From the NCBI GenBank assembly GCA_902489215.1, contig CABTZE010000046.1, positions 1 through 12,797 on the forward strand: a DNA stretch of 12,797 bases, written 5' to 3'. Source of the DNA: an uncultured Brevibacterium sp. (lineage in GTDB: Bacteria; Actinomycetota; Actinomycetes; Actinomycetales; Brevibacteriaceae). The translations under genes were made by a program, and so were the position numbers. The first letter of the stretch is position 1. Every line of letters begins with the position of its first letter. This document shows positions 5,610-12,064 of this stretch, piece after piece. The notes below the pieces were generated by a model. That model made no database searches. It saw only the letters and a list, made by a program, of their open reading frames with translations, and was not told where the DNA came from.

Positions 5610-7141
5610 GGTGCGAGGCAGCCTTTCAGAGTGCGGGCGTTGGTGCGCATGAGGTCGATGTAGCTGGATACGTGATTGTCAAAGGTGTCGGAGTAGAGCG
5701 TGCAGACTTCGGCGCCTTCCGCGGCAGCCGCATCTGTCAGCGCCGGTGAGCGGCCCATCGGCTCCAGGAACACGGCCGGTATGTCGAGGTTCCGGATGGT
5801 GTCGCCTAGTCTGCGCCGGTCTGCGGCAGACGGCTCTGCTCCCGGGAAAGGGCTTGCGAAGCCGGCGATTGAGAGCCCGTAGGCATCCGCGAAGTACCGA
5901 TACGCGTCGTGCGCTGTGACAATGTGCCGGCTGTGTTTGGGTATTGCGTCGATCTCACGGCGCAGTTCGGCATCCAGCTGGTCGAGCTGATCGATGTACT
6001 TCGCAGCGTTCGCCCTGTAGGTTTCGGCGTTTGCAGGATCCGCACGGCTGAAGACATCGCGGATGACCTTGACGTAGGCGATCGCGTTGTCTGCTGACAG
6101 CCACATGTGCGGGTCGATTTCCCCGTGGACGTGTTTGCCGAGCACAGCCTGCGGCAGCAGGTAGGTGGGTGTGCCTGCCGGTCCGAGGAACGACGCTCCG
6201 CGCGGGATGTCCCTCCATGCGCTGTTGGTCACGGACACGACGGTTTCCGCCGGGTCCAGGTACTCCAGTCCCCCGCCATTTTTGTCCACGGCCAGGGCGA
6301 ATCTGCCGGCATCGGCATCAACCGTGATGTCGGCGTGGCCGGCATCGACAACCCTGCGGCCTTTCATTTCCGGGATCGTCGTGGGGTCCTTGCCGACAAC
6401 GATCGCAAAATCGCCGCTGGCCAGCCGCTGTTCGCGGCTGTCTTCTGCGCGCGCGGCCAAACCGGCGGAGAACCGCAGCCGGTAAACCCCCGGTTTGCTG
6501 AAGGCCCAGGACACGTGGGTGTGGGCCGCCGGCGGCAGACTCACCAGGTCTTGTGGACCGAAGCCGTCAGTCGTGTCGAACAGCACGTCCGTTTGGCCCA
6601 GTGAGCGCGTGAGGAACGTGTGCGCTGAAGCTCCTTCCGGCACGGATGCCCCCGTCATCCTCAAACGCACCTCGGAACTGCGGTCGGCGCCTCGAGAATC
6701 CGCGGTGCCGTGCACTCGCAGCCCCAACCACACGGTGTCCAGGTGGACGTCTTCAACCAGCGGGATGACATTGGCCCCGTGTTTCACAGCGCTTTCGGCC
6801 ACCGCCGCGTTGATTGCAGTTTTCGGCAGGTTCGCATCGACCGTCGTGATGAGCCGGTGCTCTTCGAGCATCTGGTAGTTCGTCAGGGCAACGTCGGCGT
6901 AGACGATGCTGCGCACGTCCCGCAGGGTCGGCTCGTAGCTGTGTGGGTCGGCTCCTTTGGGCACGAGCGGCTGGACCTGGGCGGCATCACCTGCGACGTG
7001 GGAGGCCAGGTCGGCGATGATGCCGGTCGTGGCGACCACGCGCAGCCGTTCTGCGCTGCTGGGCAGACCCGTTGCACAGCCGGTCAGGGCGAGGGCCGCG
7101 GCGCTTGCTGCCGCGACCCTCAGCAGTCGGCGGACCTTCAC
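5606..7141 (-). CDS. Anchored repeat-type ABC transporter substrate-binding lipoprotein (ZnuA/TroA-like with inserted repeat module)
   Basis: A 511-aa lipoprotein. The signal peptide ends in the lipobox LTGC (19-22), with C22 as the lipidated residue. The solute-binding fold resembles cluster A-I metal-binding proteins, with candidate ligands H67 (DPHSYEPT), H345 (GEIDPHMWL), H411 (TAHDAY) and an acidic residue near D485. Usual family members are about 300 aa. The extra length is an insertion between about 125 and 335 made of anchored-repeat sequence: VWLGLRV (137-143) to HTHVSWAFSKPGVY (207-220), then GHADI (268-272) to TYLLPQ (326-331). The two halves are in the reverse order compared with the neighbouring genes. 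The GTG at 7141 overlaps the upstream stop (GTGA); longer open sequence upstream is shadow. It should deliver metal to the permease and corresponds to anch_rpt_subst (TIGR03772). Confidence 0.9.
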   Translation of the reverse strand: MKVRRLLRVAAASAAALALTGCATGLPSSAERLRVVATTGIIADLASHVAGDAAQVQPLVPKGADPHSYEPTLRDVRSIVYADVALTNYQMLEEHRLITTVDANLPKTAINAAVAESAVKHGANVIPLVEDVHLDTVWLGLRVHGTADSRGADRSSEVRLRMTGASVPEGASAHTFLTRSLGQTDVLFDTTDGFGPQDLVSLPPAAHTHVSWAFSKPGVYRLRFSAGLAARAEDSREQRLASGDFAIVVGKDPTTIPEMKGRRVVDAGHADITVDADAGRFALAVDKNGGGLEYLDPAETVVSVTNSAWRDIPRGASFLGPAGTPTYLLPQAVLGKHVHGEIDPHMWLSADNAIAYVKVIRDVFSRADPANAETYRANAAKYIDQLDQLDAELRREIDAIPKHSRHIVTAHDAYRYFADAYGLSIAGFASPFPGAEPSAADRRRLGDTIRNLDIPAVFLEPMGRSPALTDAAAAEGAEVCTLYSDTFDNHVSSYIDLMRTNARTLKGCLAP

Positions 7142-9390
7142 TTGGAGGTGCGGCGACGCTGGATCCAGACGGCGGCCGCGCCGACGGTCAGCAGGCCAAG
7201 ACCGACAGCGCCGGTCGCGCCGAGGCCGTTCACGCCGGTTCGGGGCAGCGCGCACGGATCACCCGCCGGCTGCTGTGCTGGCGAGGCGGAATCGTCAGCG
7301 GTCTGCTCCCCCGTCTGAGGCGTGGCGCCGTCTGTCGGCTGCTCCCCAGCCTGCTGCTCCCCAGCCTGCTGCTGGTCGGCTTTGATGCTGCCGCCGGCCT
7401 GCGCGCCGCCTCCGACGTTGAAGTGCAGGGTGCCGTCGGCCGTCGTGGTGCCGCCGGACTTCAGAGCCACGGTGAACCGGATGGTGGCGGTGTAGTTACC
7501 GGGTTTTGTGAATGCCCAAAAGCCGTGCTGGTGTGTTCCCACCGGCACCTGGTAGGAGTCGCCGGCCTTGCTGAACACACGGGTGGCGCTGCCGCCGCCG
7601 AGTCCGCTGCCGCCGAGGAAAACGTGCATCTGGCCGGGGCCGCTGACATTGGTCAGAGTCATCGTGACTTTCGATGCGCGGTTCATGATCTCTGGGTCCT
7701 GGGTGTTCCAGCCCAGCCACGGGACGCGGTCTTCCTGCTGCTGCGAAATCATGTAGACCTGCGATCCCGCGGAACCGAGGAACTCGTAGCCGGCCGGAAC
7801 GGGCTTCTTTGCGGCCTGGCCGATGATGAATTCAACGTCGTCAGGGTTGCGCCACACCGGCGGTGCGGTGCGGTCATCCTTGATCTGTGCGGAGGCCTGT
7901 CCACCGTTCAGTCGCGCTCCGAAGTCGAAGTGACCGGCTTCTGCGCGCACCCGCTGGCCCTTTGGAGCTGTGCGGCCGTGGGCACCAGTGCCGTTTGTGC
8001 CTCCCGCGGAAGAACCGCCGGAGGCACCGGCACTTCCGGCGGCGTCGCCACCGGCACCTCCACCGGCTGAGCTGTCCGGCACACACGGCTGGGGTGCCGA
8101 TCCGGCCGGCTGCGCTGCAGGCTGTGCGCCAGGGGCCGCAGGCGCGGCGGCCGCGCCGCCGGCGGACGGAGCACCGTTTGACTCCGCGTCTTTCTTCCCG
8201 GCCTGCTTGTTCTGCTCTTTGCCCTCAATGTCAATTGTCACCGGCTCCGAGACAGTCTGCGCACCGCTCTTCGCCACAGCCAGTGCACGGGCCAGCATGT
8301 CGCGGTAGTCGTCTGTCAGCTTCGGCAGAACGAGTGTGTTTCCAGCAGCACCCTGGTAGCTGCGCCAGCTGTCACCACGCTGCTTGGTCTGCCACTGGAC
8401 CTGAACGTCGGTCTTCGCCTTGACTTTCGCGGTCAGCTTCGGCTGCTCCCCAAGCTTGTAGGAGTCTTTGTCCTTCGTGACCTTCACGGTGTCCGGTGCG
8501 AGTTCAGGGGTGCCGGAGTCCGTGGGCGGGTTCGGCTGGTTAGGCGCCTGGCCTTCTCCGGGGCCCGAGGTGCCGCCCCCGGGACCGCTGGGCGGCTGCG
8601 TGCCGCCAGGGTTGTCCGGCTTCGGCTGGTGGCCTGAATCGTCGGCAGGCTTCTTCAGTTCGTCGATGCCGGACTGGCCGACTGCGAAGACGTATTCCTT
8701 TTCGTCAGCGGTTTTCTTTCCCCCGACGGTGGCCTCGGCGGAGAAGACGAGGCGGTAGACGCCGGGCTTGGTGAAGGTCCAGTTGGCGTGAACGTGTGCG
8801 CCCAGCGGCTGGTTGAAGCTGGAGTGCTTGGGATCTGATGAGGAAAGGACGCGCTTGGTTCCGAACGGACCGGCCTGGAAGAGCTCAACCTGCGCACCTT
8901 CTGGCAGGACGGATTTCTTCTGGTTCAGGCGCATCGTGACGTGGTTTCCGTCGACCATGCCCTCACGGATTTCTTCTGTGTTCCAGCCGGCCCAGATGCC
9001 GTCGTGGTTCTGAGTTTCGGGAATCATCCAGGCCTCTTTGCCGGCGGCACCGGTGAATTCGAAGCCTTTGGCGGGCACCTGGGTTTTGAGGGCGTCGGTC
9101 ACGTGGAACGCGATGTCTTCCGGCGCGAGGCGCTGCCCGTTCCCGGAAGCGAGGTCGGCCTTCGTGAACAGGCGCATGTTCTTCTGACCGTCAAGGCACA
9201 TGGAAACCGCGTCCGTGTGCTCTTTTTCAAGCGCCAGCCGTTCATGGTCGGCTTTGTTCTGCGCGGCCGGAGGGCACACTGCCCTTGCGGCAGCTCCTTC
9301 GGCAGCGTTGACTGGGACGGTCGGCATAAAAGCTGAAGCGCTGATTGCAGCGGCCGCGAGCGCGGCGGTCATGGGGTGCGGACGAACCAC
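7138..9390 (-). CDS. LPxTG wall-anchored protein with two anchored-repeat domains (anch_rpt_wall)
   Basis: A 750-aa surface protein, first gene of the operon. The GTG at 9390 has a GAGGA ribosome binding site six bases upstream. Residues 1-30 are a signal peptide. Repeat module 1 spans about 57-238, with IWAGWN at 132-137 and GAHVHANWTFTKPGVY at 197-212. A Pro/Gly-rich linker (about 245-300) leads to an Ig-like domain (about 300-390, VKVTKDKDSYKLGEQP...). A long Ala/Gly/Pro-rich linker (about 400-475) follows, then module 2 (486-660) with VPWLGWNTQD and GTHQHGFWAFTKPGNY at 618-633. The C-terminal sorting signal is LPRTG (715-719), a hydrophobic stretch and a positive tail, so a sortase should attach it to the wall. 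No sortase is encoded in this window. The layout matches TIGR03773. The histidine pairs H199/H201 and H620/H622 are candidate metal ligands. Confidence 0.9.
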   Translation of the reverse strand: MVRPHPMTAALAAAAISASAFMPTVPVNAAEGAAARAVCPPAAQNKADHERLALEKEHTDAVSMCLDGQKNMRLFTKADLASGNGQRLAPEDIAFHVTDALKTQVPAKGFEFTGAAGKEAWMIPETQNHDGIWAGWNTEEIREGMVDGNHVTMRLNQKKSVLPEGAQVELFQAGPFGTKRVLSSSDPKHSSFNQPLGAHVHANWTFTKPGVYRLVFSAEATVGGKKTADEKEYVFAVGQSGIDELKKPADDSGHQPKPDNPGGTQPPSGPGGGTSGPGEGQAPNQPNPPTDSGTPELAPDTVKVTKDKDSYKLGEQPKLTAKVKAKTDVQVQWQTKQRGDSWRSYQGAAGNTLVLPKLTDDYRDMLARALAVAKSGAQTVSEPVTIDIEGKEQNKQAGKKDAESNGAPSAGGAAAAPAAPGAQPAAQPAGSAPQPCVPDSSAGGGAGGDAAGSAGASGGSSAGGTNGTGAHGRTAPKGQRVRAEAGHFDFGARLNGGQASAQIKDDRTAPPVWRNPDDVEFIIGQAAKKPVPAGYEFLGSAGSQVYMISQQQEDRVPWLGWNTQDPEIMNRASKVTMTLTNVSGPGQMHVFLGGSGLGGGSATRVFSKAGDSYQVPVGTHQHGFWAFTKPGNYTATIRFTVALKSGGTTTADGTLHFNVGGGAQAGGSIKADQQQAGEQQAGEQPTDGATPQTGEQTADDSASPAQQPAGDPCALPRTGVNGLGATGAVGLGLLTVGAAAVWIQRRRTSK
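7339..7368. repeat. 15-bp unit tandemly repeated twice in coding sequence
   Basis: Two identical adjacent 15-base units (7339-7353 and 7354-7368) encode the duplicated peptide QQAGE within the Gln/Glu-rich stalk just before the LPRTG sorting signal. The unit is a multiple of three, so changes in copy number would lengthen or shorten the stalk without breaking the frame. Confidence 0.8.
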
Positions 9391-9401
9391 GGTGTTTCCT
9401 C

Positions 9402-9425
9402 ACTGTCAATGAGACTGTCAACGGG
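9402..9425. promoter_or_regulatory. Direct repeat ACTGTCAA with 12-bp period upstream of operon
   Basis: ACTGTCAA occurs at 9402-9409 and again at 9414-9421, one helical turn plus about 1.5 bp apart, directly upstream of the wall-protein GTG start. CTGTCA also occurs at 9463-9468, and the same core appears inverted (TGACAGT) at 9553-9559 near the aminotransferase. Read on the minus strand the repeat is TTGACA, so one copy could serve as a -35 element, but no convincing -10 lies at the right distance before the start codon. A regulator-binding site is a reasonable alternative. Confidence 0.35.
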
Positions 9426-9485
9426 CTTAAGCTCCGCACAGGCTAGGCCGCAGCACGCATGCCTGTCATAGAAAGCCATCGACAT

Positions 9486-9548
9486 ATGTGCACATTGCTA
9501 TACGCTGCTCTTTTCAAGACTGAAACCGCGTGATTGACTGTGTGCACA
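9486..9548. promoter_or_regulatory. Paired TGTGCACA palindromes in divergent intergenic region
   Basis: TGTGCACA occurs at 9487-9494 (within the 10-bp perfect palindrome ATGTGCACAT, 9486-9495) and again at 9541-9548, 54 bp apart. Both lie between the divergent operon and the aminotransferase. Between them is an inverted TTTCA-N4-TGAAA (9512-9525). A possible plus-strand -35 (TTGACT, 9534-9539) overlaps the second copy. The arrangement fits a dimeric regulator acting on one or both promoters, but I cannot assign the regulator. Confidence 0.4.
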
Positions 9549-9576
9549 TCCCTGACAGTTATTTCATAGTGCCCCC

Positions 9577-9582
9577 GAGGAG
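9577..9582 (+). promoter_or_regulatory. Ribosome binding site of aminotransferase
   Basis: GAGGAG lies five bases before the ATG at 9588. This fixes the start, which also gives the expected family N-terminus. Confidence 0.8.
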
Positions 9583-9587
9583 TCCCC

Positions 9588-10742
9588 ATGCCGAAGTTGA
9601 GCCAGCGCGCTGCCAATGTTCCCGATTCTGGTATTCGCGCGGTCTTCGAACTCGCCGCAAAAATGGACAACGTCATCGACCTGTCTGTCGGCGAACCCAG
9701 CCTGCCTGTATCGGAGCACGTGAAGAAGGCCGGCGCTGACGCCTGGCTGCGCGACGACCTGAGCTACACCGCCAACCAGGGCATTGACGAACTGCGCGAA
9801 ACTCTTGCCCAGAAGCTGCGCACCTACAACGGCTACACGGTCGATCCCGATCAGATCAATGTCGCTGCCGGCGGTTCGCAGGCTCTCAACGTGGCCATGA
9901 GCATGGCGCTTGATCCGGGTGACGAAATCCTCGTGCCAGACCCCGGATACGCCACGTTCTTCATGACTCCCATGCTCATGAGTGCCACACCGGTGGCCTA
10001 CCACCTGGACCCCGAAGACGGGTTCCTGCCGCGCCTCGACGTGCTTGAAGGGCTTGTCACCGAGAAGACGAAGGCGATTCTCATCAACAGCCCGTCCAAC
10101 CCTCTGGGCACTGTCATCCCGCCTGCCCTTATTGAGCAGATCATGGACTTTGCCAAGCGCCACGACCTGTGGGTCATCAGCGATGAGGTCTACGAGCACA
10201 TTCTGTTCGAAGACGCGCAGGTGCCCTTCACCTCGCCGGCTGTCTTCGACACCGACGGCCGGGTGATGTCGGTGTACTCGCTGTCAAAGAGCTACGCGCT
10301 CACGGGTGCCCGCCTGGGCTACCTCGTGCTGCCCAAGGGCCTCGACGTCCGCTTTGCCGCGGTCCAGGAAGCCAACGCCAGCTGTGTCAACACCCCGTCC
10401 CAGTACGCTGCGATTGCTGCAGTGGCAGGCCCGCAGGACGATCTCGAAGCTGCGCGTGACCACTACACCGAGAACCGGCGTGCCGCTCTCAAAGTGCTTG
10501 ATGAGCTCGGTCTCGAATACGTCAACCCCGCCGGCGGTTTCTACCTGTTCGTCAATGTCAGCCATGACTCTGCCGGCGATGTCGGCACGTGGGCGCAGAA
10601 CTTCCTGCGGGAGCACCGCGTGGCGGTCGCTCCGGGCACCGCGTTTGGCAGCTTCGGCGAAGGCTGGGTGCGCGTCTGCTTTGCCGGCGACCGTGACGCT
10701 CTTGTGGAGGGCCTGCGCCGCTTCCCGGCGAAGAAAGCCTGA
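9588..10742 (+). CDS. PLP-dependent class I/II aminotransferase
   Basis: A 384-aa cytoplasmic fold-type I aminotransferase that should move an amino group between an amino acid and a 2-oxo acid. The PLP-binding lysine is K234 in SLSKSYALTGARLGY. Other family residues visible are Y61 and N63 (SYTANQG), the cofactor-contacting NSPSNPLG (167-174, N171), D199 and Y202 in SDEVYE, and R362 in GWVRVCF, which should bind the substrate carboxylate. Length is normal for aspartate/aromatic-type enzymes (about 380-400 aa). It stands alone on the plus strand, diverging from the transporter operon and ending at a strong terminator. Substrate specificity (aspartate, aromatic, alanine or other) cannot be decided by eye. 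Any link with the transporter is only the shared intergenic region. Confidence 0.9.
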   Translation: MPKLSQRAANVPDSGIRAVFELAAKMDNVIDLSVGEPSLPVSEHVKKAGADAWLRDDLSYTANQGIDELRETLAQKLRTYNGYTVDPDQINVAAGGSQALNVAMSMALDPGDEILVPDPGYATFFMTPMLMSATPVAYHLDPEDGFLPRLDVLEGLVTEKTKAILINSPSNPLGTVIPPALIEQIMDFAKRHDLWVISDEVYEHILFEDAQVPFTSPAVFDTDGRVMSVYSLSKSYALTGARLGYLVLPKGLDVRFAAVQEANASCVNTPSQYAAIAAVAGPQDDLEAARDHYTENRRAALKVLDELGLEYVNPAGGFYLFVNVSHDSAGDVGTWAQNFLREHRVAVAPGTAFGSFGEGWVRVCFAGDRDALVEGLRRFPAKKA

Positions 10743-10749
10743 CTCTGTA

Positions 10750-10770
10750 GGCGGGTCTGCTCCCCCCGCC
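10750..10770 (+). repeat. Small GC hairpin after aminotransferase
   Basis: GGCGGG at 10750-10755 and CCCGCC at 10765-10770 form a 6-bp stem just after the stop codon, ahead of the much stronger terminator at 10782. It lacks a T-run, so it is probably minor or chance. Confidence 0.35.
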
Positions 10771-10781
10771 CCAGACAGAAG

Positions 10782-10821
10782 AAGCACGAGGTGCCGCTCA
10801 GGTGAGCGGCACCTCGTGCTT
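10782..10821. terminator. Bidirectional intrinsic terminator, perfect 19-bp stem
   Basis: 10782-10800 is the exact reverse complement of 10803-10821. The + strand stem ends in GCTTTAT and the minus strand stem in GCTTCTTCTG, so each side has a short T-rich tail. It lies between the convergent aminotransferase and thioesterase genes and should end transcription of both. The bottom A/T pairs with the following T bases are the usual shared layout of bidirectional terminators. Confidence 0.85.
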
Positions 10822-10841
10822 TATGAGGACTTCCGGAACGC

Positions 10842-11648
10842 TCAGCCGCGAAAGTACGTCAGCTGGTGAGTTGAGACCAGCAGGTGCCCTTCGGAGCTGA
10901 ACAGGCGGGCGCTCTGATCTGCTGTTCCACCGCCGAAGCGCTGTGCGCGGCCCTGGCAGAGCAGATATTCGCCCGCAGAAGCGTATTCTTCCGGTGTGCC
11001 CAGGAAGTACGTGGTCAGTGAGATCGTGGCGGCCGGGTGTGCTTTACCAGTGCGCAGAAAAATGCGCGGGAAGAAGGAATCCGCAGCACAGGCCACAGCT
11101 GGTGCGTCCCAGTGGCGACTGGGCGCGTGGCGCAGCCAGTAGACGGACTCGGAGTCGTCGTGTTCACGTCCCAGCTCATAGACGCCGTGGGCAAAGCGGA
11201 ACTCGTAGTTGTCCAACCAGCGCAGATCATTCACGGGTGGGGCCGACTCACACTCTTCCGGGCCCGGTACCTGCGGCAAGCGCGCTTCCTGATGCGCAAA
11301 GGTGTCACGTTCGGACGTGAAGACCACACTGCCGGTGACCGGCGTGCGCTCACCCTGCGCGATCCTCACGTTCCAGTGCTGGTTCGAGTTGTTCGTCTGC
11401 ACCAGCTCCAGGTGAATGTCGAACTCACCGTACTCCACCGGCGATGTGTAGTTGAGAGTTTGGGCGGCGGGGTTTCCCTGAGCTGCGGGGTGCTGCTGAA
11501 CTGCGGCCAGCAGCTGTGCTGCCGTAATCCCGCCGAAGGGGCCGACCATGTTGTTGTACGCGGGGTGGGTTGCTGCGCGCAGCACTGCCCCAGAATCGTC
11601 AGAACTGGTGGTGGTGAAGCGGACGGCTTCGTCCAGGGGGTGTGTCAT
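10842..11648 (-). CDS. Acyl-CoA thioesterase-like protein, double hotdog fold
   Basis: A 268-aa protein resembling the TesB-type/4HBT_3 thioesterase family of actinobacteria, which hydrolyse acyl-CoA thioesters. Length fits two fused hotdog domains. The first (about 10-115) has NNMVGPFGGITAAQLLAA at 32-49, the usual substrate-facing helix region, and NYTSPVEYGEFDIHLELV at 66-83. The second (about 180-268) has HPAATISLTTYFL at 204-216 and the closing strand GHLLVSTHQLTYF at 254-266, typical of the family's C-terminus. The ATG at 11648 overlaps the stop of the GNAT gene (ATGA), making it the third gene of a coupled operon. The acyl substrate is unknown. A non-catalytic acyl-binding role is possible, since I did not verify active-site residues. 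Confidence 0.8.
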   Translation of the reverse strand: MTHPLDEAVRFTTTSSDDSGAVLRAATHPAYNNMVGPFGGITAAQLLAAVQQHPAAQGNPAAQTLNYTSPVEYGEFDIHLELVQTNNSNQHWNVRIAQGERTPVTGSVVFTSERDTFAHQEARLPQVPGPEECESAPPVNDLRWLDNYEFRFAHGVYELGREHDDSESVYWLRHAPSRHWDAPAVACAADSFFPRIFLRTGKAHPAATISLTTYFLGTPEEYASAGEYLLCQGRAQRFGGGTADQSARLFSSEGHLLVSTHQLTYFRG

Positions 11649-12064
11649 CTGCGCTCACTGAGGTCGGCCAACAGCACATATGTGCCTTCGCCGAAGCCCA
11701 CGTCGCTGAAGCCCAGCCGGCCGAAGAGCTCCTGCGCTTCGTTCGCTTCGGCTATTGCGGCGCTCACAGCGGATGCACCGGACATGCGGGCAAGCGAGAG
11801 CACTCCGCCCAGAAGCTTCGTGCCCAGGCCGTCGCCCTGGTGTTCTTCGGCAACGGCGATGTAGACCTGGGGAATGCCCTCACCGACAAAGCCCGCTGCT
11901 GCCGGGCCGTCGTCTTTCAGCCACGCCGCACCGACAGCCTCACCCGAAACGCGGGCGATGAGCCCCTGATCGAACTCGGTCGGAGCACCGGGAACCATGT
12001 CCGCAAAGGGACGCAGCTCGTCCTGGCTGCCTGGTTCAAGAGGTGTAATGTCCATGGCACTCAC
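11645..12064 (-). CDS. GNAT family N-acetyltransferase
   Basis: A 139-aa acetyltransferase of the GNAT superfamily, which transfers acetyl from acetyl-CoA to an amine. Motif A is visible: strand QVYIAVAEEH (66-75), then the pyrophosphate-binding turn HQGDGLG (75-81) and helix TKLLGGVLSLA. Motif B is ANEAQELFGRLGFSDVG (107-123), the usual N-x-x-A-x-x-x-Y/F-x-x-x-GF pattern. The GTG at 12064 overlaps the MATE gene stop (GTGA); an ATG three codons later is an alternative start. The substrate cannot be predicted. Its place between an efflux transporter and a thioesterase may suggest a detoxification role, but that is weak inference. Confidence 0.85.
   Translation of the reverse strand: MSAMDITPLEPGSQDELRPFADMVPGAPTEFDQGLIARVSGEAVGAAWLKDDGPAAAGFVGEGIPQVYIAVAEEHQGDGLGTKLLGGVLSLARMSGASAVSAAIAEANEAQELFGRLGFSDVGFGEGTYVLLADLSERR

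Noticed and set aside
7072..8070. Plus-strand open frame of 332 codons
   Set aside because: Antisense shadow of the wall-protein gene; the low-complexity linker there keeps other frames open.
9512..9525. TTTCA-N4-TGAAA as a Zur box
   Set aside because: Known actinobacterial Zur sites read TGAAA...TTTCA with a short AT-rich centre; here the arms are reversed and the centre is not AT-rich.
9564..10199. Minus-strand open frame of 211 codons
   Set aside because: Antisense to the aminotransferase, whose active-site motifs are clear.
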